This document shows positions 25,651 through 36,089 of a stretch of 64,000 nt of DNA, piece by piece; position 1 is the stretch's first letter, and every line of letters starts with the position of its first letter. The notes beneath the pieces are model-generated. The model was given only the letters and a program-made list of their open reading frames with translations, ran no database searches and was not told where the DNA came from. The position numbers and the translations under genes were made by a program. The stretch comes from Chloroflexota bacterium (GTDB lineage: Bacteria; Chloroflexota; Dehalococcoidia; CAUJGQ01), in NCBI GenBank assembly GCA_963170165.1, contig CAUJGQ010000037.1, forward strand, positions 1 to 64,000. The letters run 5' to 3'.

Positions 25651-27093
25651 TTACCGGTGCGCTCCCGCATGGCGCACGGCCGCAAGCAGCTCGGGGTCGG
25701 CACTGGTCTCACCGATCACGCGGCGCACCTGCGACTTCAGGGTCAGGATCTCGTCGCGGGCGCGGGCCGCCTCGCCGGCGCTCGCCAAACCGCGCTGCAC
25801 CAGAAAGTCGATGTAGTCCGGCAGCAGTGCGAACAGGGTGGCGGCCTTGTAGGTGTGGCTGCTGAGGAACGATAGCAGTGCCGCCATCTGCCGGTCCATG
25901 ATCGTGCGGTCGGGCAACAACCGTGCCTGCATCTCTGGCCCGGGCGGTTGGTTGAGCAGCGCGCTGTGCAGTGTATCGCGTATCACCTCCACGCGGGCGA
26001 GCGGCACGCCACGCTCGCGCCACATCCAGCCGGCCCACTCGAACAGCAGCAGAAACAGCCGTTCACCTAGGAGCCGCTCAGCAGCGTTCGATGCCGCTTG
26101 CTCGGGGCTGGCGGTTTGCTCATCCTCCAGGTCATCGAGCAGGTCGTCATCCCCCGCACCCAGGCCGAGCAGGCCCGAGATGTCGTCGAATTCCGCCGGC
26201 TCGTCCCCCTCATCCGGCCGCGTGAGATCTGCAAGGCCGGCGCCCTGGCTGCCGGAATCTCGCGCCCACACGCCGTGCGCGCCGCGCACGAAGTCTGCCG
26301 CCGTCCAAGCTGGGAGCGCGACGCCCGCCACGGCGCGCAGGATGGCGCCGACACGGATATCATCCATGCCGCCCAGGTCAGCCACCGTCTGACTAAGCGC
26401 CGGTGACACCTCGGGCACGCCACCGCGCTCCAGATAACGGTAGAGGCGCAGCATCATCAGCGTGGCGCCCAGCTCTGCCTTGCCGTAGGCGAGGATGTCG
26501 TCGCTGTCCAGCACCTCCGGCCAGACCGGGACCAGCGCATCCAAGAGCGCGTCTGCCTGATCGTGGAACAGCATGACATCGATCAGGCGCATCACTTCGT
26601 CGATGTTCGATTCGGTGCGGAGGGCGATCGGCGCGAACAGGGCCGGCAGCTGTTCGGTGGCGCGCTGCGCGACAGCATCCTCCAGCAGCCAGCCGTGATA
26701 CCAGATCAGGTCGTGTTCGTAGACGTCAGGCTGCGCTGCATGCAGCTGCGCCATCAGCGCCGCGAAGCGGTCATAATCCCCGAGCCGTTCGACGTTATCG
26801 CGCAGGATGCTGACCATCTCGAAGGCTATCTCAGGATCCAGCTCGCCGGCATCCATCAGATCGCGGAAGCGCTCGACCTGATGGTCGTATGGCAGCGCCT
26901 CAAACTCGTTGAGCACCGGGTCGGGTGCGGGTAAGGCAAGGCCCGGCTGGCCGAGGACAGGCAGCGGCAGCGGTTGTGGCATCGCCGCGCGCCGCTCGCG
27001 GGCGATAATCTCATCCTCAGCCAGGTGGCAGCGCTTGTACTTCTTGCCGCTGCCGCAGTGGCAAAGATCGTTGCGGCCTAGGTGCGGATGCAT
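25651..27093 (-). CDS. SEC-C motif protein, large helical body
   Basis: A 480-residue protein with an N-terminal SEC-C zinc motif, CHCGSGKKYKRCH (residues 11-23), as found at the SecA C-terminus. The rest is predicted mainly helical, with an acidic stretch near 285-325 (DDDLLDDLEDEQ). I recognise no catalytic domain. SEC-C proteins often bind nucleic acid, ribosomes or SecB-like partners, so an RNA or protein quality-control adaptor role is possible. It diverges from clpS across an 80-bp gap, which fits a shared proteostasis context but does not prove it. Confidence 0.8.
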   Translation of the reverse strand: MHPHLGRNDLCHCGSGKKYKRCHLAEDEIIARERRAAMPQPLPLPVLGQPGLALPAPDPVLNEFEALPYDHQVERFRDLMDAGELDPEIAFEMVSILRDNVERLGDYDRFAALMAQLHAAQPDVYEHDLIWYHGWLLEDAVAQRATEQLPALFAPIALRTESNIDEVMRLIDVMLFHDQADALLDALVPVWPEVLDSDDILAYGKAELGATLMMLRLYRYLERGGVPEVSPALSQTVADLGGMDDIRVGAILRAVAGVALPAWTAADFVRGAHGVWARDSGSQGAGLADLTRPDEGDEPAEFDDISGLLGLGAGDDDLLDDLEDEQTASPEQAASNAAERLLGERLFLLLFEWAGWMWRERGVPLARVEVIRDTLHSALLNQPPGPEMQARLLPDRTIMDRQMAALLSFLSSHTYKAATLFALLPDYIDFLVQRGLASAGEAARARDEILTLKSQVRRVIGETSADPELLAAVRHAGAHR

Positions 27094-27173
27094 GGCGAAC
27101 GCTCGCTATTCTGCGCGTCAGGTACGGATGAACGCGGCTCCCTCGTATGCTATATCACGGGAGAGGACGCGCG

Positions 27174-27467
27174 ATGACCGTGCCGCAGACCGAGGTTCGT
27201 CCGGATCTGGACCTAGAGCAGTTGACGCGGCTGTTGCCACCGTATGCGGTGGTGCTGCACAACGACGACCACAACGAGATGCTGTATGTGGTGCACTCCA
27301 TCGTGCTGTGTGTGCCCGAGGTCACGGTAGAACAGGCGGTGGAGATCATGTTGGAGGCGCATGAGCACGGCGAGGCACGGGTGATCACCTGCCCCAAGGA
27401 GCGGGCCGAGCTGTACCGCGACCGGCTGGAGTCGCGCGGGCTGACAGCCACCATCGAGAAGGCTTAG
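27174..27467 (+). CDS. clpS: ATP-dependent Clp protease adaptor ClpS
   Basis: A 97-residue N-end-rule adaptor that delivers substrates to ClpA/ClpC. The hallmark VVLHNDDHNEMLYVVHSI and the helix LEAHEHGEARV are present; the Asn-Asp residues bind the N-degron. ATG 27174 is preferred over 27147 because GAGAGGA precedes it and it matches the family length. No Clp ATPase is in the window. The stop codon interlocks with the convergent acyl-CoA-dehydrogenase-like gene. Confidence 0.93.
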   Translation: MTVPQTEVRPDLDLEQLTRLLPPYAVVLHNDDHNEMLYVVHSIVLCVPEVTVEQAVEIMLEAHEHGEARVITCPKERAELYRDRLESRGLTATIEKA

Positions 27468-28492
27468 TCCCGCGCCAGCCACCGGGCGAGATTGATCCGG
27501 GCCAGGTAGTACATCGCCTCACGGGCCAGGCGGTTGTGCTCCGCGCCGTCCAGCAATCCGCCGCTGCCACCGGCGCTCATCACCAGCCCCGCCGCCTGCC
27601 ACATCAGCCGGGCGAGCCGGTCGTAGCGCTGCCAGAACGCCTGCGCATCAATGTGCTCGTACGTATGCGGCTCCAGCCACCGGCGCATCGCGGCAGCGGC
27701 CTCCTCCACCTCGCCGGTGATGGCATCCAGCCGGTCGCGGCCGGCGGCGTCGAGGGTGCGCGCCTGGGCAGCGAGGGCCAAGCAGGCGCGGCTGAGACCG
27801 GTGTGAAAGCCGGCGTCGCGCGGCGCCTTGTTCTGGGTGAAGACAGCGCTGGTCTGCGAGCGGTCCAGCGGCGCAGACAGCAGCCGGTCGGTCACGTCCA
27901 CATCCCGCAGTGTGACGGTGCAGTTCATCCCGCTGGTGACGGCGACCATGCCGTACGGTGGACCTGCCGCCAGCTCCGCCGCTGTGACAACAGCCATCAG
28001 GACGCCGCCGGTTGTGGCGTCCTGGGCGGATATTAGCCCGTCGGTCAGCAGTGACGCGCCGGTCACCCAGGTCGCCTCACCGCTGATCAGGATGCGGCCG
28101 TTCTCGCGTCGCGCCTGCACCGGCCCGTCCGGGCGGCTGGTGTAGCCGACGCCGATGCCGAACAGGCGCCGTCCGTCCACCGCCTCGGGCAAGAGCGCGC
28201 GGGCGGCGTCGTTACCCCACCGGGCGATAAAGGCGCTGCTGGCCAGATGCTGCCCCCAGATCAGCCCGGTGGCGCCGCAGCCCGCGCCGATGGCGGCTGC
28301 CACCTCGAACAGCTCGGCGGGGGACAGCTCCAGCCCGCCGTATGCGCGGGGAATGAGCGCGCCCAGCAGCCCGCGCCGCCCCAGTGCCGCCAGCCCCTCT
28401 GCCGGCGCGCGCCGCGTACGATCCACCTCGCCGGCGTGGGCCGCCAGCTCGCCGGTCAATCCCGTCAGATCCAGCCGGGCTGCCGCAGTCAT
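27464..28492 (-). CDS. Acyl-CoA dehydrogenase-fold flavoprotein (short, DszC/hydroxylase-like)
   Basis: A 342-residue member of the acyl-CoA dehydrogenase superfamily, shorter than the usual 380. The N-terminal helix domain contains LGRRGLLGALIPRAYGGLELSPAE, and the beta domain has ISGEATWVTGASLLTDGLI. The C-terminal helical part is short and ends in NRLAREAMYYLARINLARWL. I cannot place the catalytic Glu. A flavin-dependent hydroxylase or monooxygenase type is as likely as a fatty-acid dehydrogenase. It overlaps the clpS stop by four bases and has an 18-bp perfect inverted repeat just upstream. Confidence 0.75.
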   Translation of the reverse strand: MTAAARLDLTGLTGELAAHAGEVDRTRRAPAEGLAALGRRGLLGALIPRAYGGLELSPAELFEVAAAIGAGCGATGLIWGQHLASSAFIARWGNDAARALLPEAVDGRRLFGIGVGYTSRPDGPVQARRENGRILISGEATWVTGASLLTDGLISAQDATTGGVLMAVVTAAELAAGPPYGMVAVTSGMNCTVTLRDVDVTDRLLSAPLDRSQTSAVFTQNKAPRDAGFHTGLSRACLALAAQARTLDAAGRDRLDAITGEVEEAAAAMRRWLEPHTYEHIDAQAFWQRYDRLARLMWQAAGLVMSAGGSGGLLDGAEHNRLAREAMYYLARINLARWLARD

Positions 28493-28527
28493 CAGCAGGC
28501 CTCTCCGCGGGTCATTGGGGCCGTATG

Positions 28528-28580
28528 CCCAACTCCTTTCGCCGGCTGGGACTGCATCGCACCCGGCGAAAGGAGTTGGG
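28528..28580. repeat. Perfect 18-bp inverted repeat with 17-base loop
   Basis: Left arm 28528-28545 begins CCCAACTCC and right arm 28563-28580 ends GGAGTTGGG; all 18 positions pair. It lies between two minus-strand genes, 36 bp downstream of the DinB stop and 36 bp upstream of the next start. No T-run follows on either strand. It could be a terminator of the DinB gene, an operator, or a small dispersed element; no second copy was noticed by eye. Confidence 0.85.
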
Positions 28581-28615
28581 AAAGGTCACATTCGCCCTAT
28601 CCGGCCCGTTCCCGC

Positions 28616-29146
28616 CTATCCACCCTGGTTGTTCGCCACGGGGGGGAATCCCATCATGCCGCGCAGCAGGTTGATTTCGCCGCGGTGGCCGTTGAGGTGA
28701 GTAACGAGATGGAGGGTGATTGCCTGGCCGACGGTCTCTTTGCGCTGGCCGACACTGATCTCGCGCTCCAGCTCTTCGTCGGAGGCGGTGTCGAGCAGGT
28801 GATGGGTGTGGGCAGCGACGGCATCGGCGTAGCGCTGGAACGCCGCAGCGTCTTTGATGTGGATGGCACGGGCCTCGTCGGTGGTGTGTCCGGTGCCAAA
28901 GCTCTGTGCAGGCAGCCCGAGCTGATCGGCCCAACCGCCGGCCACCCACTCCTGTGGCTGGCCCTTGATCATCTGCTGCACAATCAGGTCTTCTACCCGC
29001 GCGCCGTGCCACATGATCCAGGCGATGGAGTGGCTCTCGCCCTCCGGGACCATGTGGATCTGCTCGCCGGACAGGCCGTCCGCCGCCTGGCGATAGGCGC
29101 CATGGATGAAGTTCAGGCTTTGCTTCATGTAGCTTTGGGCGCTCAT
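28616..29146 (-). CDS. DinB superfamily metal-binding protein
   Basis: A 176-residue four-helix DinB-like protein. The metal site is suggested by HSIAWIMWHGARVEDL (second helix) and HLVTHLNGHRGEINLLRG near the C-terminus, with His spaced as in the family. Relatives include thiol-dependent transferases (mycothiol/bacillithiol types) and damage-induced proteins of unknown role. ATG 29146 is chosen with GGGGAGACG upstream rather than the longer frame. It diverges from the CPT-like kinase gene. Nothing ties it to a specific substrate. Confidence 0.85.
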   Translation of the reverse strand: MSAQSYMKQSLNFIHGAYRQAADGLSGEQIHMVPEGESHSIAWIMWHGARVEDLIVQQMIKGQPQEWVAGGWADQLGLPAQSFGTGHTTDEARAIHIKDAAAFQRYADAVAAHTHHLLDTASDEELEREISVGQRKETVGQAITLHLVTHLNGHRGEINLLRGMMGFPPVANNQGG

Positions 29147-29220
29147 CCGGTACGTCTCCCCTCTCCCTGATGGCCGGGCCGGGTCGTGTATCGTGGAAAC
29201 CGACCGCACGAGGACGCACG

Positions 29221-29883
29221 ATGTGTCAACCAGTCACCCCCGGCCAGATCATCATCTTGAACGGGGCTCCCCGCTCGGGCAAGTCGAGCATCGCCCGCGC
29301 CATTCAAGAGAGCTTTGCCGGCGTATGGATGAACCTCGGCGTAGACGCCTTCGTGCGCGAGGTGACGCCGCCGCGCTACCGGCCCGGCATCGGTCTGCGC
29401 CCCGGCGGTGAGCGCCCTGATCTGGAGCTGCTCGTGCCGGTGCTGTACGCGGCGCTGTACGAATCGATCGCCGCTCACAGCCGCTTGAGTCTCAACGTGG
29501 TGGTGGATGCCGGTCATCACGACGGCTACCGCCGCCCGCTCGGCGTCCTCGCGGACTGCGCCCGGCGGCTGGCAGGGCTGCCGGTACTGTTCGTGGGGGT
29601 GCGTTGCCCGGTCGAGGTGATCATGGCGCGGCGCAATGCCGGTCAACCGGGCAGAGAAGGTGGCTACCTCACCGGTACAGCCGCGGACCCGATCCCCGCA
29701 CCGGTGCGACGCTGGCAGGAGTCGGTGCATCACCCGGGTGTCTACGACCTTGAGGTCGACACGTCGGTGCTGAGCCCGGAGGACTGCGCGGCGGCTATCG
29801 CCCGGCGGCTGGCGGAGGGACCGCCGGGCGATGCCTTTGCCCGGCTGGCCGCGAGCGATGGGGAAGCTACGCCGCCCGCTTGA
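29221..29883 (+). CDS. Chloramphenicol-phosphotransferase-like P-loop kinase
   Basis: A 220-residue P-loop protein of the CPT family. Walker A is NGAPRSGKSS (14-23), followed by a GVDAF segment with the candidate catalytic Asp, then LNVVVDAGHHD and VLFVGVRCPVEVIMARRNA. CPT phosphorylates chloramphenicol in Streptomyces, but most homologues have unknown small-molecule substrates and no resistance role is claimed. ATG 29221 has GAGGA upstream. The 3' end overlaps the convergent MFS gene by 17 bases. Confidence 0.78.
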   Translation: MCQPVTPGQIIILNGAPRSGKSSIARAIQESFAGVWMNLGVDAFVREVTPPRYRPGIGLRPGGERPDLELLVPVLYAALYESIAAHSRLSLNVVVDAGHHDGYRRPLGVLADCARRLAGLPVLFVGVRCPVEVIMARRNAGQPGREGGYLTGTAADPIPAPVRRWQESVHHPGVYDLEVDTSVLSPEDCAAAIARRLAEGPPGDAFARLAASDGEATPPA

Positions 29884-31174
29884 GCACGGGAGCGCCGCGC
29901 CGTACGCGGCCGATGCCGATCACCGCGACGAAGCCGGCAAGAATGGCGCCGCAGATGATGGTGGTGCTCTGGACGCCGAGCATATCCACCGCCTTGCCCA
30001 GTGGCAGGGTGGAGAGCGGCATCAGCGACCACGTCATCATGTACACGCTCATCACGCGGCCGTGATAGGAGCGCTCGCAGGTGGACATGATCATCGTGCT
30101 GTTCAGCGCCATGTAGGCGTTGCCGGAAAGCCCGACGACGAACACGAAGAGCAGCGCTAGCGGGAACAACGGCGTGAGCGCGAAGGCGATCAGCGACAGC
30201 CCGAACAGTACGCCGAAGGCGACCTGGAGCAGATCCTTGCGCGGGTATTGAGAGATGGTGGCGACGGTGAGCGAGCCGACGAGTGCGCCCACGCCGGCGA
30301 AGGCGGACATCAGCGCGAGGCCGGATGCACCGGTGCCGAACACTTTGGTGCTGAACACCGGCAGGAAAGTCTGATAGGGCATCCCAAACAGCACTGGGAT
30401 AAACGCCAGCCCGATGAGCGCGGCCAGTGCCGGGAAGCCGAGGATGTACTTGATGCCGCCGGTGAGCTGGGCCAGGAACGGCCCCTTGGAGGCAGCGGCG
30501 ATGCGGCGCTTGCGTGGCAGGTTGTACAGCGCCGTGAGGAAGCCGACATAGCACAGCGCCACGAGCGTAAATGTCACCTCCATGCCGATGTCTCCGAACG
30601 AAATCAGCGCACCGGCCAGCGAAGGGCCGAGCACGCGGGTCAGATTCATGCCGGAGTTGTTCAGGGCGACGGCGTTCATCAGCTCTTCGTCGGAGACGAT
30701 CTCCGGGATGATCGCCTGCCGTGACGGCATGTTGAAGGCAAAGACGAACCCCTCAGCCAGGCTAAGCGCTGCTAGGTGCCACACCTCGATGATGCCGGTG
30801 GCGATCAGGATGACATTGGCGAAGGACAGCACGGCCATCATCACCTGGGTGATCAGCAGCAACCGCCGCTTGTCCACACGGTCGGCGATGACGCCGCCCA
30901 GCGGCGACAGGAAGAGTTGCGGCAGGCCGCGCACCATCGTGACGATGCCGAGCGCGGTGGCCGACTTGGAGAGGTCGTAGGCGAGATAGCCACGGGCGAG
31001 GATGTTCATCTGCATTGCCATGAAGCTGGCGAGCATCCCAAACCACAGCATGCGGAAATGTGGGTTGCCCAGCGACTGGAACGTCCGAACCTTGGTTGCC
31101 TGGCGCACCCACCACGGGCCGTCCACCGCCCGCGTCACTGCCACCGGTCCGGCATCCCGCTGTGAAACCGCCAT
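29867..31174 (-). CDS. MFS exporter (EntS-like, 12 TM)
   Basis: A 435-residue major facilitator with about twelve hydrophobic segments. The MFS signature is seen as PLGGVIADRVDKRRLL after helix 2. It resembles the EntS/DHA3 group of siderophore or macrolide exporters. ATG 31174, preceded by GAGGGCGGG, is preferred; ATG 31213 would add 13 residues without a ribosome site. No siderophore genes adjoin, so the cargo is unknown. It diverges from the WecC-like gene. Confidence 0.88.
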   Translation of the reverse strand: MAVSQRDAGPVAVTRAVDGPWWVRQATKVRTFQSLGNPHFRMLWFGMLASFMAMQMNILARGYLAYDLSKSATALGIVTMVRGLPQLFLSPLGGVIADRVDKRRLLLITQVMMAVLSFANVILIATGIIEVWHLAALSLAEGFVFAFNMPSRQAIIPEIVSDEELMNAVALNNSGMNLTRVLGPSLAGALISFGDIGMEVTFTLVALCYVGFLTALYNLPRKRRIAAASKGPFLAQLTGGIKYILGFPALAALIGLAFIPVLFGMPYQTFLPVFSTKVFGTGASGLALMSAFAGVGALVGSLTVATISQYPRKDLLQVAFGVLFGLSLIAFALTPLFPLALLFVFVVGLSGNAYMALNSTMIMSTCERSYHGRVMSVYMMTWSLMPLSTLPLGKAVDMLGVQSTTIICGAILAGFVAVIGIGRVRRGAPVLKRAA

Positions 31175-31316
31175 CTGCACCCGCCCTCGCCAGTTGCCCT
31201 GGCGCCATCCCATATTCGCACAGATGCGCTTAACATGCCAGTGTTGGATGATGTACTAACAGTGAACTGATTAGAGACATGGAAGGACGGCCCCCGTTCC
31301 CTGTACCCTCATCCTG

Positions 31317-32573
31317 ATGCACGTTTGCGTTGTGGGTCTGGGGTACGTTGGGCTGCCAGCGGCAGCGTTGCTGGCAGGGGCGGGGCTGAGCGTCACTGGG
31401 GTGGATGTCAACCCGGTGGTGCTGGCCGCGCTAGCGCGCGGACAGGTCACTATCCAGGAGCCGGGCCTGCCCGAGGTTGTGGCCACGTCGGTGGCGGCGG
31501 GGCAGTTATGCGGTGCGGCCGCGCCTGTGCCGGCCGATGCCTTTATCCTGGCGGTGCCGACACCGGTGCGTGGCCTGGCGCATAAGCGCGCCGACCTGGC
31601 TGCCATCGAAGCGGCTGCCCGCGCCGTTGCCCCTCTGCTCCGTCCCGGCAACCTCGTCGTGCTGGAGTCCACCGCTCCTCCGGGCACCACCGAGCGGGTG
31701 CTGCGCCCGCTGCTGGAGCAGGGCAGCGGTCTTGTCGCCGGGCAAGACTTCTGGCTGGCGCACTGCCCCGAGCGGGTGTTGCCGGGCCGCATCCTTGATG
31801 AGCTTGTCAACACCGACCGCGTCATCGGTGGTATCGATACCGGCTCCGCGGCGGCGGCGCGCGATCTGTATGCCACCTTTGTCCGTGCCGGGATGTTCCT
31901 GACCGATGCCACCACTGCCGAGTTGGTCAAGCTCATGGAGAACACCAACCGCGATGTCAACATTGCCCTGGCAAACGAGTTCGCGCTGGTAGCCGAGCAC
32001 TTGGGGGTCAACGTGTGGGAGGCGATTGACCTGGCCAACCGCCATCCGCGCGTGCAATTTCTCCGGCCCGGCCCCGGGGTGGGCGGCCACTGCATCGCTG
32101 TGGACCCGTGGTTTGTGGTCAACGCCGCGCCGGGCTTCACGCCGTTGATCGCCGCTGGCCGCGCGGTAAATGACGGCATGCCCCGTCATGTCGCCGACCT
32201 GGTGGCCGATGCACTGGGCGGGCTGAGCGGGCGCACCGTGCTGGCGCTGGGGCTGACCTACAAGGCGGACGTTGACGACCTGCGTGAGTCGCCCGCCGCT
32301 GGCGTCATCACCCATCTGCGCCACGAGGGCGCGACGGTCCGCACCCATGATGCGATGGTGGAGGACGGCACGCCGGTGGCGGATCTGGCCGCGGGAGCCG
32401 ACTGTTTGCTGCTGCTGGTGGACCACGCCGCCTACCGCGACCTGGAGCCGGTGGCGCTGGCCCCGCGTATGGCCCGGCGGCTGGCGGTGGATACCCGCAA
32501 CTTCCTGCCGCTGGCGCCCTGGACCGCTGCAGGCTTCAGTGTGGTACGGCTGGGTGACGGCCGCAGCCGCTAA
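31317..32573 (+). CDS. wecC: UDP-N-acetyl-D-mannosamine dehydrogenase-like nucleotide-sugar dehydrogenase
   Basis: A 418-residue UDP-sugar 6-dehydrogenase. It has the N-terminal Rossmann motif VVGLGYVGLPAAALLAGAG, the HKRADL helix, ELVKLMENTNRDVNIALANE with the catalytic Lys/Asn, and the thiolate Cys259 in GVGGHCIAVDPWFV. The latter form is typical of the WecC group (UDP-ManNAc to UDP-ManNAcA) rather than UDP-glucose dehydrogenase. The matching epimerase WecB is encoded at 39696, supporting this assignment. Its stop interlocks with the convergent UbiB gene (CTAA). Confidence 0.88.
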   Translation: MHVCVVGLGYVGLPAAALLAGAGLSVTGVDVNPVVLAALARGQVTIQEPGLPEVVATSVAAGQLCGAAAPVPADAFILAVPTPVRGLAHKRADLAAIEAAARAVAPLLRPGNLVVLESTAPPGTTERVLRPLLEQGSGLVAGQDFWLAHCPERVLPGRILDELVNTDRVIGGIDTGSAAAARDLYATFVRAGMFLTDATTAELVKLMENTNRDVNIALANEFALVAEHLGVNVWEAIDLANRHPRVQFLRPGPGVGGHCIAVDPWFVVNAAPGFTPLIAAGRAVNDGMPRHVADLVADALGGLSGRTVLALGLTYKADVDDLRESPAAGVITHLRHEGATVRTHDAMVEDGTPVADLAAGADCLLLLVDHAAYRDLEPVALAPRMARRLAVDTRNFLPLAPWTAAGFSVVRLGDGRSR

Positions 32574-34258
32574 CCCCGCCGTCCGGAGCGCAGGATGCCC
32601 CAGGCCAGGTATACCCCGAGCGCGCTGGCGAACAGGAATCCCGCGGCAAACAGCGCCCCAAGCAGCGCCTCACGCCCGGGCGGCTCGTATACCGACAGCA
32701 GCACTGCCAGCCCGACGATAAACGCCGACGCCAGCATCGCCAGCACCAGCCGGTTGGCCGTCTGCTCCATGCGCCGCACCAGCGGCTCAAAGCCGTCCGG
32801 GCGCACGCCCACGGCCACATCTCCCCGTTCGATGGCATCCAAGACCCGCCGCAGCTGCACCGGCAGATCCAATCCGGTGCGTGCCGCATCGAGCCCGGCC
32901 CGCCGCAAACGTCGCGCCAGTGCCCGTGGGGCATACTGCTGCGCGATCAAGCGGCGGGCATACGGCTCCAGCACCTCGGTCAGCCGGAACGCCGGGTCCA
33001 GCCGGGCGCCCAGCCCTTCGCTCATGATCAGCACCTTGATCAGCACCGCCATATTGGCAGGTAGCTGGAGCTGGTGGCGGCGGACGATCGCGAGCACCTC
33101 GCGCAGCAGCGGGCCAACCGCGATCTCCCCCAGTGGTTTGCCGTAGTACCGGGACAGCAGCCGCTCCATATCGCGGCGTAGCCCGTCCCGATTGACATGA
33201 CCGCGGGCGATACCGAGTGTCAGCAGCGCATCTACCAGTGCGTCGCTGTCGTTGCGCGTCAGCGCCAGTAGCACATCGGCTAGGTGCTCGCGGGTGCGCG
33301 GCTCCACCATCGTCACCATGCCGAAGTCAATCAGGCCGATAGTCCCATCCGCCTCGATGAAGAAGTTGCCCGGGTGCGGATCGGCGTGGACAAAGCCGTC
33401 TTCGAACACCATGCGCATCTCGATGGCTGCGGCACGGCGGGCGAGTGCCGGCCGGTCGATGGCGGCGGCGTCTAGCCCTGCCAGGTCATCGATCTTCAGG
33501 CCGCGAAGGCGCTCCAGCACGAGGACACGGGAGGTGGTCAGTTCCCCGTAGACGCGGGGGATGTGGATACCCGGTTCTTCTGCCAGGTTGGTGGCAAACC
33601 GTTCGGCGTTGCGGGCTTCTTGGAGATAGTCCAGTTCGGCGCGCAATGTCTGGGCGAACTCCTCGGCCAGCCCGGGCAGGTCGTAGGCGCGGGCCACCTC
33701 CCAGCGGCGGGCAGCGGCGGCGGCCAGGTTGCGCAGAATCTCCAGGTCTTCGGTTACCTGTTCCACAGCGCCGGGGCGGCGGACCTTGACCACCACCTGT
33801 GCGCCATCCGCCAGCGTGGCGGCGTGTGCCTGGCCGATGGAGGCGGCCGCCAGCGGCTCGTCATCAAACGTGGCAAACACGTCCTCCACCGGCCGTCCCA
33901 GTTCGGCGGCAATGGTCGCGCGCATCACGGCTGCCGGCTCCGGTGGCGCGGCATCCTGCAGCTTAGCCAGTTCCTCGGCGTAGCCGGCCGGCAGTAGGTC
34001 TGGCCGGGTGGACAGTAGCTGGCCGAGCTTGATGAAGGTAACCCCCAGCTCTGCCAGCGCCTCGCGCAGTTCGGCCGCGCCGGCGGGGGATCCCTCCGCC
34101 TGGGGGCGGTGGAGCCGCGGCGGGACCAGCCGCTCCAGCCCGCTGACGGCCGCCAGGTGCGCCATTCCATGCCGCGCCAGCACGGTCGCTACCTGCCGCA
34201 TCCGGGCGCGGTGGCGGTGGCGCTGGCCGTGCTCGGCGCCATCATGCTCTGCGATCAC
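32570..34258 (-). CDS. ABC1/UbiB/AarF family atypical kinase
   Basis: A 562-residue UbiB-type protein needed in many bacteria for quinone synthesis or lipid homeostasis. Family features are LGVTFIKLGQLLSTR (KxGQ), the Ala-rich nucleotide loop LAAASIGQAHAATL, FVHADPHPGNFFI and LIDFGM. Two C-terminal transmembrane helices (about 505-525 and 536-556) anchor it. GTG 34258 has GGAGG upstream and is preferred to the longer frame from 34366; ATG 34201 is an alternative. In a menaquinone-using organism, a role in quinone synthesis is plausible but unproven. Confidence 0.92.
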   Translation of the reverse strand: MIAEHDGAEHGQRHRHRARMRQVATVLARHGMAHLAAVSGLERLVPPRLHRPQAEGSPAGAAELREALAELGVTFIKLGQLLSTRPDLLPAGYAEELAKLQDAAPPEPAAVMRATIAAELGRPVEDVFATFDDEPLAAASIGQAHAATLADGAQVVVKVRRPGAVEQVTEDLEILRNLAAAAARRWEVARAYDLPGLAEEFAQTLRAELDYLQEARNAERFATNLAEEPGIHIPRVYGELTTSRVLVLERLRGLKIDDLAGLDAAAIDRPALARRAAAIEMRMVFEDGFVHADPHPGNFFIEADGTIGLIDFGMVTMVEPRTREHLADVLLALTRNDSDALVDALLTLGIARGHVNRDGLRRDMERLLSRYYGKPLGEIAVGPLLREVLAIVRRHQLQLPANMAVLIKVLIMSEGLGARLDPAFRLTEVLEPYARRLIAQQYAPRALARRLRRAGLDAARTGLDLPVQLRRVLDAIERGDVAVGVRPDGFEPLVRRMEQTANRLVLAMLASAFIVGLAVLLSVYEPPGREALLGALFAAGFLFASALGVYLAWGILRSGRRG

Positions 34259-34348
34259 GCGCCCTCCACACCGACATCCTACGTCGTTACCAAGGAACGG
34301 GCTGTCCGGGATTGCCCGCTGCGGCGCGACCGCTTGTGCGCTGGGTGC

Positions 34349-34377
34349 TGGACCATATGGCAGCATGCGTTTATACC
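34349..34377 (+). promoter_or_regulatory. Candidate promoter of glutamate dehydrogenase
   Basis: TGGACC at 34349-34354, 17-bp spacer, TATACC at 34372-34377, in the divergent gap about 120 bp before the gdhA start. Each box matches four of six consensus bases. Confidence 0.3.
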
Positions 34378-34401
34378 GAATACAGCGGGCTTGCGCCGTA
34401 A

Positions 34402-35871
<1,470 letters not shown>

Positions 35872-36089
35872 CCCGGACGCATCATGTGGGGGCAACGAGC
35901 CCCAGCGTGGCGCGCCGGCAGCACCGGCCGGAGCCGCGGGTGCGCCTGGTGCTCGCCCGCCGCATGGGGTGAGGGCAAGGCCGCCACCTGACCGCCCCGC
36001 GCCGGCCGGGTCGTGGCCCCGCTCCGCGCCTGCTGCTCCGCTATCATGGTGCTGTCCTGCTGACACGCTGACCGGCTGATACGCGCTTC

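Noticed and set aside
27464-28492. Classical fatty-acid acyl-CoA dehydrogenase assignment
   Set aside because: Short C-terminal domain and no placeable catalytic Glu; only superfamily membership is supported.
29221-29883. Chloramphenicol resistance gene
   Set aside because: Only family-level similarity is visible; most homologues have other or unknown substrates.
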